The position numbers and the translations under genes were made by a program. This document shows positions 18,846-28,560 of a stretch of 49,337 nucleotides of DNA, piece after piece (within the stretch, counting starts at the first letter, position 1; the number at the start of each line of letters is the position of its first letter). This DNA is from Aquificales bacterium (GTDB taxonomy: Bacteria > Aquificota > Aquificia > Aquificales > Aquificaceae), in assembly GCA_015487615.1 (NCBI GenBank), contig WFPJ01000077.1, positions 1 through 49,337 of the forward strand, given 5' to 3'. The notes beneath the pieces were generated by a model. It did no database searches. It was not told the DNA's origin and saw only the letters and a list, made by a program, of their open reading frames with translations.

Positions 18846-19505
18846 ATGGAAGGCACATCAATAAAGCATGTTGTGTTGGGTATCGTAGCTATGGCTATTC
18901 CCTTAACCCTTATAATAATTGCTGGGAAACCGTCTACCCGTCCAACAAAGTTTCAAGCCTTATGGGAAGGCTACCTCAGATTTGTGAGGAGTATGCTTAT
19001 TGACAATATTGGGAAGGAGGGTTTAAAGTATACCCCTCTTATATCCGCCATAGGTTTGTTTGTTTTCTTTTCAAACCTTTTAGGAATGGTTCCAGGTTTA
19101 GAGGCTCCCACGGGTAATATGAATACGACTCTTGCCATGGCAATAATAGTATTTCTTTACTATAACTTTGAAGGTTTTCGCAAAAATGGAATAGGGTATC
19201 TGAAACATTTTATGGGTCCAGTTCCTGCCATAGCTCCCTTTTTCTTCGTAATAGAGGTTGTTTCTCACTTTGCAAGACCTATCACACTTGCCTTGCGTCT
19301 CTTTGCAAATATGAAGGGCGGAGCTATATTGCTTGTATCTTTGGTAGGTGTTGTTATTCAGAATCCTTTCACTATGGCATTATCCCCCTTATTTCTCCTG
19401 TTTGTTATAGCAATAAAATTTTTAGCGGTTGTTATACAGACTTACATTTTCATGATACTTTCCGTTGTCTATCTTGCTGGGGCGGTTGCTCACGAGGAAC
19501 ACTGA
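18846..19505 (+). CDS. atpB: F-type ATP synthase subunit a
   Basis: Subunit a forms the proton half-channels against the c ring in the inner membrane. It is 219 aa with five to six hydrophobic helices. The essential arginine is seen in ITLALRLFANMKGG (about 150). The early NLLGMVPGLEAPTGNMNTTLAMAI segment is also typical. The C-terminal helix has AVVIQTYIFMILSVVYLAGA. The family's usual LFANMxAGH reads LFANMKGGA here. It is followed at once by a UspA-like gene and then by atpE. The b, delta and F1 genes are not in the window, so the ATP synthase genes are split. Confidence 0.95.
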   Translation: MEGTSIKHVVLGIVAMAIPLTLIIIAGKPSTRPTKFQALWEGYLRFVRSMLIDNIGKEGLKYTPLISAIGLFVFFSNLLGMVPGLEAPTGNMNTTLAMAIIVFLYYNFEGFRKNGIGYLKHFMGPVPAIAPFFFVIEVVSHFARPITLALRLFANMKGGAILLVSLVGVVIQNPFTMALSPLFLLFVIAIKFLAVVIQTYIFMILSVVYLAGAVAHEEH

Positions 19506-19506
19506 T

Positions 19507-19917
19507 ATGAGAAAGGAAGAAGCATTATTAATACTTGAAGACAACAGGCACCAGTATGAGTCAGCCTTTAAATATGTTGCCAAGTTGGGGATGTCAGTTA
19601 TTCTCCTTGTAATCCTTGAAGATATATATACACTTGAAAAAACTTCCACATCCCTTGGTGTACCCTTTTCTAAAGATCTGTTACCGAAGGCTAAGGAAAG
19701 GGTAAACAATAAAATTGATACTGTACTTGAGAAAATAAAAGTTGATATTGTGGAAAGAAATATTGTAGCTGGACCTATGGATGAAACCGCCATTAAATAT
19801 ATCAGTGATAAAGAGCCAGAAACAGTTATAATATGTTTTTCTGATTTTCATAGGTCTGTTAAGTTGGCTGATAAAATTGATAGAGACCTGATGATAATAA
19901 AGTTGAGAGGAGGTTAA
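19507..19917 (+). CDS. UspA-like small protein between atpB and atpE
   Basis: A 136-residue protein from the ATG at 19507 ([16 protein letters not shown]); the tracked 19465 start would overlap atpB. The pattern of strands and helices suggests a universal-stress-protein-like Rossmann fold: an N-terminal strand, [16 protein letters not shown], a long helix with [28 protein letters not shown], then [17 protein letters not shown]. The ATP-binding G-x2-G-x9-G(S/T) motif is not present. There is no signal peptide; one short hydrophobic strand is visible. It sits 1 nt after the atpB stop and 2 nt before atpE, so it is made with the F0 sector. Function unknown; the fold call is tentative. Confidence 0.65.
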   Translation: MRKEEALLILEDNRHQYESAFKYVAKLGMSVILLVILEDIYTLEKTSTSLGVPFSKDLLPKAKERVNNKIDTVLEKIKVDIVERNIVAGPMDETAIKYISDKEPETVIICFSDFHRSVKLADKIDRDLMIIKLRGG

Positions 19918-19919
19918 AA

Positions 19920-20261
19920 ATGGGAAAGATATTGTTTGCCATCCTTCTTACTTTGACAGGTTTTGCATCTGCGGAAGAGGCTGCGTCAGCATCTTCTTCT
20001 GATAAGGCTCTTTTCTACGGTCTTATGGCTATAGCAAGCGGACTTGCAATAGGTCTTGCAGCACTCGGAACGGGTATAGGTATGGGACAGGCTGTAAGAG
20101 GCACGCAGGAAGGTATTGCACGTAATCCCAATGTGGGAGGAAGACTGCAAACTGTAATGTTCATTGGCTTGGCATTTATAGAAACCCTGGCTCTGTATGC
20201 ATTGATTATTGCTATAGTGTTTGTTTTTACAAATGTATTTTCTGGAAGAGCAGGATTCTGA
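19920..20261 (+). CDS. atpE: F-type ATP synthase subunit c with apparent signal peptide
   Basis: Subunit c forms the rotating proteolipid ring. The mature part has two hydrophobic helices joined by the polar loop ARNPNVGG. The proton-carrying glutamate is in [17 protein letters not shown] (about residue 91). The first about 18 residues, [19 protein letters not shown], look like a cleavable signal peptide with an A-x-A site. That makes 113 aa against about 80 for a typical c subunit. A signal-peptide-bearing subunit c has been reported for Aquifex aeolicus. A GAGAGGAGG Shine-Dalgarno sequence precedes the ATG. A short GC hairpin follows the stop. Confidence 0.95.
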   Translation: MGKILFAILLTLTGFASAEEAASASSSDKALFYGLMAIASGLAIGLAALGTGIGMGQAVRGTQEGIARNPNVGGRLQTVMFIGLAFIETLALYALIIAIVFVFTNVFSGRAGF

Positions 20262-20284
20262 GGGGAGTTTTTCCCCTTCCCTTT
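20262..20284 (+). terminator. Possible weak terminator after atpE
   Basis: GGGGA-GTTTT-TCCCC can form a 5-bp hairpin directly after the atpE stop, followed by TTCCCTTTT. The stem is short and the T-run is broken, so termination is likely partial at best. Confidence 0.35.
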
Positions 20285-20290
20285 TATAAT
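20285..20290 (+). promoter_or_regulatory. TATAAT promoter for rpmH-yidD-yidC
   Basis: A perfect TATAAT lies 21 nt before the rpmH ATG, and a GGGAGG Shine-Dalgarno sequence is placed 7 nt before that ATG. Confidence 0.45.
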
Positions 20291-20311
20291 TAATTTGCGG
20301 GAGGCGCTGAA

Positions 20312-20455
20312 ATGTCTAATGCATTAAAGCCCCATATATCAAAAAGGAAAAAGAGGAGAAAGAGTGGTTTTCTTGCTAGAATGTCAACAAAGAGTGGTAG
20401 AAAAATAATAAGAAACAGAAGAAGAAAGGGGAGAAAGAGGCTCGCACCCTCATGA
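20312..20455 (+). CDS. rpmH: 50S ribosomal protein L34 (too short for the ORF track)
   Basis: A 47-residue very basic protein beginning MSNALKPHISKRKKRRKSGF. The L34 signature GFLARMSTKSGRKIIRNRRRKGRKRLAPS is complete. A GGGAGG ribosome-binding site is 7 nt upstream. The stop TGA shares bases with the yidD ATG (ATGA). In most bacteria rnpA, the RNase P protein gene, lies between rpmH and yidD; here nothing fits between them. Confidence 0.97.
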   Translation: MSNALKPHISKRKKRRKSGFLARMSTKSGRKIIRNRRRKGRKRLAPS

Positions 20456-20658
20456 AAGGACTTTTGGTTAGTCTTATAAAACTATGGAGATTGTTTATCT
20501 CTCCCCTCTACCCTCCCTCATGTAAATATCATCCTACATGTTCCGAATACGCGATACTGTCCGTGGAAAAGTATGGTATATGGAAGGGAAGCGTTAAAGC
20601 CTTGTACAGAATTTTAAGGTGTAATCCCTTTAGTAAGGGAGGTATTGATTATCCCTGA
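20452..20658 (+). CDS. yidD: Membrane protein insertion efficiency factor YidD
   Basis: A 68-residue member of the YidD family, a small amphipathic protein at the inner membrane that assists YidC-dependent insertion. The whole family signature is visible: LIKLWRLFISPLYPPSCKYHPTCSEYA with its three cysteines, then GSVKALYRILRCNPFSKGGIDYP. It overlaps rpmH by 4 nt and yidC by one base, so it is translated as a block with them. Confidence 0.96.
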   Translation: MKGLLVSLIKLWRLFISPLYPPSCKYHPTCSEYAILSVEKYGIWKGSVKALYRILRCNPFSKGGIDYP

Positions 20659-22142
20659 TGGAAGGAAGAGAAATTGATACTAAAAGGCTTTTGCTGTTTT
20701 TTGTTTTTATGATCCTTTTTATTATATCCTATCAGTTTATAGCCTATTTCTTTATTCCCAAAGAGGATGTAGCCAATCAACAGAAGATACAAGAGAAGGA
20801 AGAAATAAGGATAGATAAGATAACTCTTCCCGATAAACCAAAATTAAATGAAAAGTCATTGTTTAAGTATGAATCGGAGGACTTTTATATAGAATTTACA
20901 AAACAGGGAGGAAGAATATATAAGTTCATAGACAAAAAGTATAACATGGATCTAATAACTGAGAGGGAAAGGGAGTTGAACCTTTTACCCCTTGAAATTG
21001 TAACCGGAAACCAGGATATAGATAGGATTATTAATACTGCGCAATATGAAATATTCGCTAAAGGCAACAAAATAGTTATGAAAACCTCGGAAGGGGATAT
21101 AAATATTAGAAAAGTTGTTGAAGTTAAAGGAAAGTTAATGATAATTGAAATTGATGTAGATGGCATAGATAAGAAGATTTTTCTTAATGCGGGAACTTAT
21201 CCTGAAGAACCTTCCTTTTATACGCATGCAGGTCCCGTTTTGAAAATAGGTTCGGATGTTTTAAGAATTGATGTGGATGATATAGTTGATGAGGAATTGT
21301 TTACAGGGAATATATTGTTCGCAGGAGAAGAAAGCAGATATTTCTTTAAAGGATTTGAGGGAAAAATAGACAGTGTTATTATAAAGAAAATAACAAAAGG
21401 TGAGGATAGATTTACATTCACATTCGTATCCTACAATGGACCTATAAAATTCTATGCAGGTGCAAAGGAATATGCCCGTTTTAGAGGGACGGAATTAACC
21501 GAAGCTATTGATTTCGGAACCCTCAAGATAATCGTTAAACCCATATTTTACATGCTTTACTGGGTTTATGAAAATACCGGTAGTTGGACACTTTCAATAA
21601 TAGTGCTTACGTTGATTGTTAGGATACTCATGTTTCCCTTAGGGTACAAAAGCACAGTTGCTATGATGAAGATGTCCAAATTAGCACCTAAGATTGAGGA
21701 GATAAGGAACAAATATAAAAAAGATCCTGTAAAGATGCAGGAAGAAATGCTTAAGCTATACAAGGAAGCAGGATTTAATCCAGCATCGGGATGTTTACCT
21801 ATACTGCTGCAGATACCCATATTTTTCTCACTGTATAAAGTGCTTATAATTACAGTGGATCTTAAATTAGAGAGATTTCTGTGGGTTTCAAGTCTTGCGG
21901 ATAAAGATCCCTTCTATATACTGCCCATACTTATGGGTGGGTCAATGATACTTCAGCAAAAGCTTCACCCAAGTCCTGACAGTAGACAAAATTTAATTAT
22001 GTATCTTTCAGCTATTGCTTTTACTTTCCTTTTTGCATCCTTTCCATCTGGCTTGGTATTTTACTGGACACTTAATAATATCTTAAATATATTACAAAGC
22101 TATATTATTAAAAGGGTAATGCTTAAATCCGATGGAAAGTAG
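20658..22142 (+). CDS. yidC: Membrane protein insertase YidC
   Basis: YidC inserts and folds inner-membrane proteins, including subunit c of the ATP synthase encoded just upstream. Residues about 12-32 are the first membrane helix, and about 70-290 the periplasmic beta-supersandwich found in Gram-negative YidC. The insertase core begins near 305 (FYMLYWVYENTGSWTLSIIVLTLIVRILMFPLGYK) with its conserved arginine. FNPASGCLPILLQIPIFFSLYKVL and the last helices VFYWTLNNILNILQSYIIKR follow. The length of 494 aa is typical. The usual next genes (jag, mnmE) are absent here. Confidence 0.97.
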   Translation: MEGREIDTKRLLLFFVFMILFIISYQFIAYFFIPKEDVANQQKIQEKEEIRIDKITLPDKPKLNEKSLFKYESEDFYIEFTKQGGRIYKFIDKKYNMDLITERERELNLLPLEIVTGNQDIDRIINTAQYEIFAKGNKIVMKTSEGDINIRKVVEVKGKLMIIEIDVDGIDKKIFLNAGTYPEEPSFYTHAGPVLKIGSDVLRIDVDDIVDEELFTGNILFAGEESRYFFKGFEGKIDSVIIKKITKGEDRFTFTFVSYNGPIKFYAGAKEYARFRGTELTEAIDFGTLKIIVKPIFYMLYWVYENTGSWTLSIIVLTLIVRILMFPLGYKSTVAMMKMSKLAPKIEEIRNKYKKDPVKMQEEMLKLYKEAGFNPASGCLPILLQIPIFFSLYKVLIITVDLKLERFLWVSSLADKDPFYILPILMGGSMILQQKLHPSPDSRQNLIMYLSAIAFTFLFASFPSGLVFYWTLNNILNILQSYIIKRVMLKSDGK

Positions 22143-22144
22143 GT

Positions 22145-24691
22145 ATGAATATAAAAAATTTTCTCATACTTTCTCTATCAGTATCTGTACTTATTTTACT
22201 AATATTAATATATGGGGTTAGTTTCTTCATTTTTGATTCAATTATTGAAGACAGGGCTGTAAAACTCTCCAGGGCGTTAGCAAAGGAAACGTTCAACAAT
22301 ATGTATCAAATAATGAAGAGGGGGTGGACGAGGGAAGAAGTTCTTGAGTTTTTAAAATCCTTAAGTAGCTCCTACAAAGATACACCTTATGAGTTAGGTA
22401 TATACAGGGGAGAAATAGTAAAAGAGCTTTTCGGTGAAGTTCCTGAACCTGAGAAATCAAAGGAGGTTATAGAAACATTTAAAACGAAGAAGCCTCTGTA
22501 TGTGAGAAAGGGAGATACCTTTATATATACCTATCCCATTATAGGGAAAAGGGAATGTTTAAAGTGCCATGTTAATGCAAAAGTCGGTGATATCTTTTGT
22601 GTTCTTGAAGTTAAGCATGATATGGGCCCCGCACTTAAAAGCTTAAGACAGAGATTACTCATGTTTTTTATGTTTCTATCTCCCATTCCCATAGTTGGAG
22701 CCTTCGTTATAGGTTCTGTTGTTAGCAAAAGAATACATTCATCTGTAGAAATGTTAAGAAATAACGTAAAGAACATAAACAGAATAAGTGACCTAAGGCA
22801 TATAGAAATAAAGAAGGGCAACATTCCCTTTAAGGAGATTGAGGATATATTCCAAGAAGTAAACACCCTTGTAACGAAGTTAAAAAGTGTTGCGATAGAT
22901 AGAGATATACTTGAATTTGAAATAAAACTGTTGGAAAGGTTTGTTATCACTTCTGAAATAATCAAAGAATGGAGAACCTATGTGAAGGATCTTCTTTTCA
23001 AGATGAATGCTGTTGTGGAAACCCATGCTGTTTTTTGTGCTTTCCTTGAAGACGAAAGTATAAATATAGATATATTCTGGAAGGCTAAACCTTCTGTTAG
23101 GGCTCAATATATAACGGAAAATTTCATAAAGGAAAAACTTTCAAGTATATCCATATTTGCAACAGGTAAGATTGACAGTGCAGGTATATCGCATAACATA
23201 GGTGAGTCGGAAGGTACTTCCCTTGATTTTGCTGGTCTACACGACGTTGAAATATACACAAGAGTTGCTATCTTGGAGAAACCCAAAATTGCAGGCCTTT
23301 TCGGAATAATAGTCAAAAAGGGAGAAGCGTATAAAGATATAAAGGATCTTCTTATGAATGCAATGCTTGCTTCCCTTATAAATGTTATAGGATCATCAAA
23401 AGCCTTGTATAAGTACATTGAGGAAATTGAATACTACGCTACAAGGGATCCCCTTACTGGTTTATACAACAGAAGGCTGTTCGGTGAGTTTCTTGAGCAT
23501 GAAATTGAAAGGGCAAAGAGAATAAATACAAATGTAGGTTTGATTTTTATAGATATTGATAACTTTAAGCTGATTAATGATACTTACGGTCATATATACG
23601 GGGATATGTATTTAAAAGAGGTTGCCCTTGCTTTGAAAAAAAGTATAAGGGAGGAAGATATAGCTGCGAGATACGGGGGTGATGAATTTGCAATAATACT
23701 TCCTAACTCTGATCTTGACACAACCTTTTTTATAGCAAGGAGGATCAAAAAGTCTATAGAGGATATATATGTTGTATCTTCAAAAGGTGTTTACATAAGA
23801 TCCACCGTTTCAATAGGTATAGCAGTATTTCCTGAGCACGGTCAGACAACCATGGAGCTGTTGGCAAGTGCGGATAACATGCTGTTACAAGCTAAGGATC
23901 AGGGTAAGAACAGGATTTACGGTCCTATGGATGAAAGCATTGCCAAAGCAATGGAGAGATATAAAGAGGTGAGCCATCTTATACTTAAAGCTACGGAGAA
24001 CAAAGATCTTATAACACCTCACTTCCAACCTATAATGAATCTCTCTCAAGAAAAGGTGGAAGCTTACGAAGTGCTTATGAGATTCGGAGATGAGCATATC
24101 CCGGCGAGTAAGTTTATTGATATTGCGGAAAGGATGGGAACTATTTATAAGCTTGATACCATTCTGTATGAAAAAACCTTTGAGAAGATATCTCACATAA
24201 AGGAGAAACATCCGGAGCTTAAATACTTCTTTCTTAATATGTCATCAAGGGCTCTTATACTTGAAGATTTTGTCCTTGATATGGAAAAACTTGCTGTTAA
24301 ATACGATATAGATCCTGCTATGATAGTGTTTGAAATAACAGAGCGACAGGCGGTAAAGACGGAGGACCTGCTTATAAAGTTTATAACACGCCTAATAAAT
24401 GCAGGATTCAGATTTGCCATAGATGATTTCGGATCAGGTTATTCGTCCTACTATTACTTGAGAAAGATACCTATACACTTTTTAAAAGTTGAAGGTGAAT
24501 TTGTTAAAGGTATGGTCAGAAACAGGATGGACAGGGCTTTTGTTCACGGTATAGTTCTACTTGCGAAGGAGGCGGGTATAAAAACTGTTGCTGAACATGT
24601 TGAAACAAGACAAATCTTTGAAGCGGTGAAAGTAGCAAACTTTGATTATGCCCAGGGTTTTTATATAGGAAAACCTTCTCCTTATATATAA
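22145..24691 (+). CDS. Membrane GGDEF-EAL c-di-GMP protein with periplasmic CxxCH sensor
   Basis: An 848-residue two-helix membrane sensor. Helix 1 is about residues 6-30. A periplasmic region (about 31-165) has GKRECLKCHVNA, a c-type heme site in a Tll0287/DUF3365-like setting. Helix 2 is near 172-195, then a HAMP-like stretch and a GAF-like region (about 260-400). The diguanylate cyclase domain has ARYGGDEFAIILP with an I-site RxxD (REED) five residues earlier, so product inhibition is likely. The EAL phosphodiesterase domain has YEVLMRFG (EVL in place of EAL), EITERQ, DDFGSGYSSYYYL and KVEGEFVKG, where the usual Asp is Glu. Both activities are plausible. The input is probably redox or a gas ligand bound by heme, by inference. 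It lies 2 nt after yidC. Confidence 0.9.
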   Translation: MNIKNFLILSLSVSVLILLILIYGVSFFIFDSIIEDRAVKLSRALAKETFNNMYQIMKRGWTREEVLEFLKSLSSSYKDTPYELGIYRGEIVKELFGEVPEPEKSKEVIETFKTKKPLYVRKGDTFIYTYPIIGKRECLKCHVNAKVGDIFCVLEVKHDMGPALKSLRQRLLMFFMFLSPIPIVGAFVIGSVVSKRIHSSVEMLRNNVKNINRISDLRHIEIKKGNIPFKEIEDIFQEVNTLVTKLKSVAIDRDILEFEIKLLERFVITSEIIKEWRTYVKDLLFKMNAVVETHAVFCAFLEDESINIDIFWKAKPSVRAQYITENFIKEKLSSISIFATGKIDSAGISHNIGESEGTSLDFAGLHDVEIYTRVAILEKPKIAGLFGIIVKKGEAYKDIKDLLMNAMLASLINVIGSSKALYKYIEEIEYYATRDPLTGLYNRRLFGEFLEHEIERAKRINTNVGLIFIDIDNFKLINDTYGHIYGDMYLKEVALALKKSIREEDIAARYGGDEFAIILPNSDLDTTFFIARRIKKSIEDIYVVSSKGVYIRSTVSIGIAVFPEHGQTTMELLASADNMLLQAKDQGKNRIYGPMDESIAKAMERYKEVSHLILKATENKDLITPHFQPIMNLSQEKVEAYEVLMRFGDEHIPASKFIDIAERMGTIYKLDTILYEKTFEKISHIKEKHPELKYFFLNMSSRALILEDFVLDMEKLAVKYDIDPAMIVFEITERQAVKTEDLLIKFITRLINAGFRFAIDDFGSGYSSYYYLRKIPIHFLKVEGEFVKGMVRNRMDRAFVHGIVLLAKEAGIKTVAEHVETRQIFEAVKVANFDYAQGFYIGKPSPYI

Positions 24692-24692
24692 T
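24687..24692 (+). promoter_or_regulatory. TATAAT overlapping the GGDEF-EAL stop, serving the rhodanese gene
   Basis: TATAAT overlaps the TAA stop of the upstream gene and ends 7 nt before the ATG at 24700. The gap ATTACCT has no Shine-Dalgarno sequence, so the predicted transcript is leaderless. Confidence 0.5.
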
Positions 24693-24699
24693 ATTACCT

Positions 24700-25584
24700 A
24701 TGATAATCTTGTTCGTCTTTACAATACTTTTTGTTTCATTCACCTTTGGTGATATAAAACTCATAACCCCCGCTCAATTGAAGGATTTTATCAAGGATGA
24801 AAATACTGTGATTATTGACTTAAGGAAGAGTATAAAGGATTACTGGAAAGGTCATATACCTAAGGCTCAGTGGGTTAATGTTGAGGCTTTCCGTTTTCCT
24901 AAGAATGGTGTACCTGCCTTTTTTATTGATACTGACTTGTTTGTTGAAAAATTGAAGGAGCTAGGTATAGATAGGAATACGAAGGTTGTTCTCTATGATG
25001 ACAAAGGCACATTCATAGCTTTTTATGTAGCATGGGGTCTTGACCTTATAGGTCATCCAGAGATTTATGTGCTTGAAGGAGGATATAACAGGTATGTGGA
25101 TGAAGGTTTTCCAGTAACAAAGGAGTATCCATCTGTTACTCCTAAGAAGGATTATGGCAATTATAAAGTAAGGGAAGATATAAGGGCTGATATTGAAGAG
25201 GTCAAGGAAGCACTAAAAAGCAAGGAATATATATTTCTTGATGCTAGACCTCCTGAGCTTTATAAAGGAGAAAGGGGATTTTGGAAAAGGCTGGGACACA
25301 TAAAGGGTGCGGTTAACAGATTCTGGCGTCAGGATTTTGAGGAGGTAAAAGGTAAAAATGGTCTTAAGTACTACTTACTGAGGCCTAAGGATGAAATAGC
25401 TTTATTCTATGAAAGTTTAGGTATAGGCAAAGGAAAGAAGGTGATCCTTTACTGCGGACAAGGACTCATGTCAGCTGCCACCTACTATGTGCTGAAATAT
25501 TACCTGAGGGTTAAGGATGAGGTAAAATTGTATGACGGTTCTTGGAACGAATATTCCCAAACAGAATTACCTGCAGAGCCTTGA
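24700..25584 (+). CDS. Exported tandem-rhodanese sulfurtransferase
   Basis: A 294-residue thiosulfate/3-mercaptopyruvate sulfurtransferase-type protein made of two rhodanese domains. The first 17 residues (MIILFVFTILFVSFTFG) are a signal peptide, so it acts in the periplasm. The N-terminal domain (about 20-140; DLRKSIKDYWKGHIPKAQWV) lacks the cysteine, with YDDKGTFIA in the loop. The C-terminal domain (about 160-290) has the active loop ILYCGQGLMSAATYYVL with the catalytic cysteine. The domain split (inactive first, active second) is normal for this family. Sulfur transfer in an organism that oxidises reduced sulfur would fit, but that is inference. The last 18 nt are antisense to leuD. Confidence 0.92.
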   Translation: MIILFVFTILFVSFTFGDIKLITPAQLKDFIKDENTVIIDLRKSIKDYWKGHIPKAQWVNVEAFRFPKNGVPAFFIDTDLFVEKLKELGIDRNTKVVLYDDKGTFIAFYVAWGLDLIGHPEIYVLEGGYNRYVDEGFPVTKEYPSVTPKKDYGNYKVREDIRADIEEVKEALKSKEYIFLDARPPELYKGERGFWKRLGHIKGAVNRFWRQDFEEVKGKNGLKYYLLRPKDEIALFYESLGIGKGKKVILYCGQGLMSAATYYVLKYYLRVKDEVKLYDGSWNEYSQTELPAEP

Positions 25585-26073
25585 TCTTGCATATTCCATA
25601 AGTCCTCCCGCTTTAAGTATATCCATAAGCTCTTTTGGAAACTTAGTAGCTTTATAAACCTCTCCGGTCCTCAGTATTTTTATCGTACCCCCTTCAAGAT
25701 CAACTTCAACTTCGTCGCCATGATTTATTTTATCTACCGCTTCAGGGGATTCCACTATAGGAAGTCCCATATTTATGGCATTTCTGAAAAATATCCTTGC
25801 AAAGGATTTGGCTATCACCACAGGCACTCCCGCATACTTTATGGCTATGGGGGCATGTTCCCTTGAAGATCCTGAACCGAAATTCCTCCCCGCCACTATG
25901 ATATCTCCCTTCTTATGTTCCTTAGCAAAGCTGGGGTGTTCCGAATCTTCCATTACATGTTGGGCGAGTTCATAAGGATCCGATGTATTAAGATAGCGTG
26001 CTGGTATTATTTGATCCGTATCAACATTATCACCAAACTTCCAAACCTTCCCTCTTATGACATTTCCGCTCAT
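25567..26073 (-). CDS. leuD: 3-isopropylmalate dehydratase small subunit (LeuD)
   Basis: LeuD is the swivel-domain subunit that, with LeuC, isomerises isopropylmalate in leucine synthesis. The protein is 168 aa, the short archaeal/thermophile form. It has GKVWKFGDNVDTDQIIPARYL at the N-terminus and the GRNFGSGSSREHAPIAIKYAGV and SFARIFFRNAINMGLPI signatures. A homoaconitase-type small subunit cannot be fully excluded. LeuC is not in the window. The ATG is 9 nt after a minus-strand TATATT with no ribosome-binding site. The divergent lplA begins 44 bp away. Confidence 0.92.
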   Translation of the reverse strand: MSGNVIRGKVWKFGDNVDTDQIIPARYLNTSDPYELAQHVMEDSEHPSFAKEHKKGDIIVAGRNFGSGSSREHAPIAIKYAGVPVVIAKSFARIFFRNAINMGLPIVESPEAVDKINHGDEVEVDLEGGTIKILRTGEVYKATKFPKELMDILKAGGLMEYARSRLCR

Positions 26074-26082
26074 AGTCTTTTT

Positions 26083-26106
26083 AATATATCATAAATTTGC
26101 TATAAT
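26083..26106. promoter_or_regulatory. Divergent -10 boxes for leuD and lplA
   Basis: On the minus strand TATATT (26088 to 26083) ends 9 nt before the leuD ATG. On the plus strand TATAAT (26101-26106) ends 10 nt before the lplA ATG at 26117. The intergenic region is only 43 bp and holds no Shine-Dalgarno sequence for either gene. Confidence 0.45.
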
Positions 26107-26116
26107 TTTTACCATT

Positions 26117-27166
26117 ATGAAAATATACAGGTTGAAAGAGCAAGATAATTTGAGGTCTATAACTATATTTCACGCTATGGCAAGACTCGGTTACGAGGGT
26201 TTGGTTGTTGTCTATCCTAAGGAGACATACATAAGTGTGGGTTACTTTGACAAAACACAAAGTATCATTGATGTGGATAAGTGTCGTGAGCTGGGGATAC
26301 CTATAATAAGAAGGGAAGTAGGAGGAGGTCCTGTCTTGCTTGACGGCAATCAGGTTTTTTATCACCTTATAATGAAAAGGGGCGGATATAAACTCCCCTT
26401 TAAAATAGAAGAAGCATATGAAAAATATTCACAACCTGTAATAAGCACTTATAAAAGACTTGGTATTGATGTGTATTACAGACCTATCAACGATATAGCG
26501 GTTAAGGGATCCCACAAGAAGATAAGCGGTCAGGGTGCAGCTGATATAGGAGATTCTTTTGTTTTTGTCGGAAGTATATTGCTTAAGTTTGATACTAAGC
26601 TTATGTCTCAACTCTTCAGGGTACCAGAGGAGAAGTTCAGGGACAAGCTTTATAAAACATTGGAAGAAAACATCTCTTGGGTTGAAAAGGAAACAGGAAG
26701 GATGCCTTCAAGGGAGGAGGTAGAAGATATATTAATTGAAGAGTTTTCAAAGATTATAGATTTTAAAGGTGAAGGTACAATAGGTGATGATGTTATAGAG
26801 CTGGCTGATAAATTAAAGGAAGAGTTTACATCTGATAGGGTCCTGTTTGAAGACACAGGAAGGGAACATAGGGCAATAAAGATAAGAGAAGGGTTGTATG
26901 TAAGAAATGGAGTTCATAAGGCTAAGGGGGGTCTCGTAAAAAGTGAGGTATATGTGTGGGAGAATGTAATAGAAAATGTGCGTATATACGGAGACTTTAC
27001 CTTATACCCCAAAGAGGCAATACTTGATCTTGAGGAGCATCTTATAGGCATACCCTTTGAAAAATCAGCTATTGAAAAGAGGGTTAACGACTTTTTTGCA
27101 AAGGACGGACTTGATTTCCCAGGAGTTACCACGGAAGACATAGTCAAAAGTGTTTACGGTGAGTGA
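26117..27166 (+). CDS. lplA: Lipoate-protein ligase A-like protein
   Basis: A 349-residue protein of the biotin/lipoate ligase superfamily, which attaches lipoate (or octanoate) to acyl-carrier domains of oxoacid dehydrogenases, GcvH or LbpA. The catalytic domain shows RREVGGGPVLLDGNQVFYHLI (the RRxxGGGxVxxD motif) and KISGQGAADIGDSFVFVGSILLKFD with the active-site Lys region. A C-terminal extension of about 90 residues resembles the accessory domain of LplA. I use the ATG at 26117 (MKIYRLKEQDNLR), not the tracked 26057, because a TATAAT lies between them and the extra residues are not family-like. Aquificaceae often carry several such ligases tied to lipoate-dependent sulfur oxidation; whether this one belongs there is unknown. 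Confidence 0.85.
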   Translation: MKIYRLKEQDNLRSITIFHAMARLGYEGLVVVYPKETYISVGYFDKTQSIIDVDKCRELGIPIIRREVGGGPVLLDGNQVFYHLIMKRGGYKLPFKIEEAYEKYSQPVISTYKRLGIDVYYRPINDIAVKGSHKKISGQGAADIGDSFVFVGSILLKFDTKLMSQLFRVPEEKFRDKLYKTLEENISWVEKETGRMPSREEVEDILIEEFSKIIDFKGEGTIGDDVIELADKLKEEFTSDRVLFEDTGREHRAIKIREGLYVRNGVHKAKGGLVKSEVYVWENVIENVRIYGDFTLYPKEAILDLEEHLIGIPFEKSAIEKRVNDFFAKDGLDFPGVTTEDIVKSVYGE

Positions 27167-28526
<1,360 letters not shown>

Positions 28527-28531
28527 TCAAA

Positions 28532-28549
28532 GGTATATAATAATATACC
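28532..28549. promoter_or_regulatory. Palindrome GGTATAT-AATA-ATATACC over the tRNA-Asp promoter
   Basis: A perfect 7-bp inverted repeat with a 4-bp spacer covers the likely -10 box of the tRNA-Asp/ahcY transcript (minus-strand TATTAT, 28542 to 28537). It may be an operator, or simply symmetric -10 sequence; it also reads TATAAT on the plus strand, although no plus-strand gene follows. Confidence 0.35.
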
Positions 28550-28560
28550 ATATTAGACTT

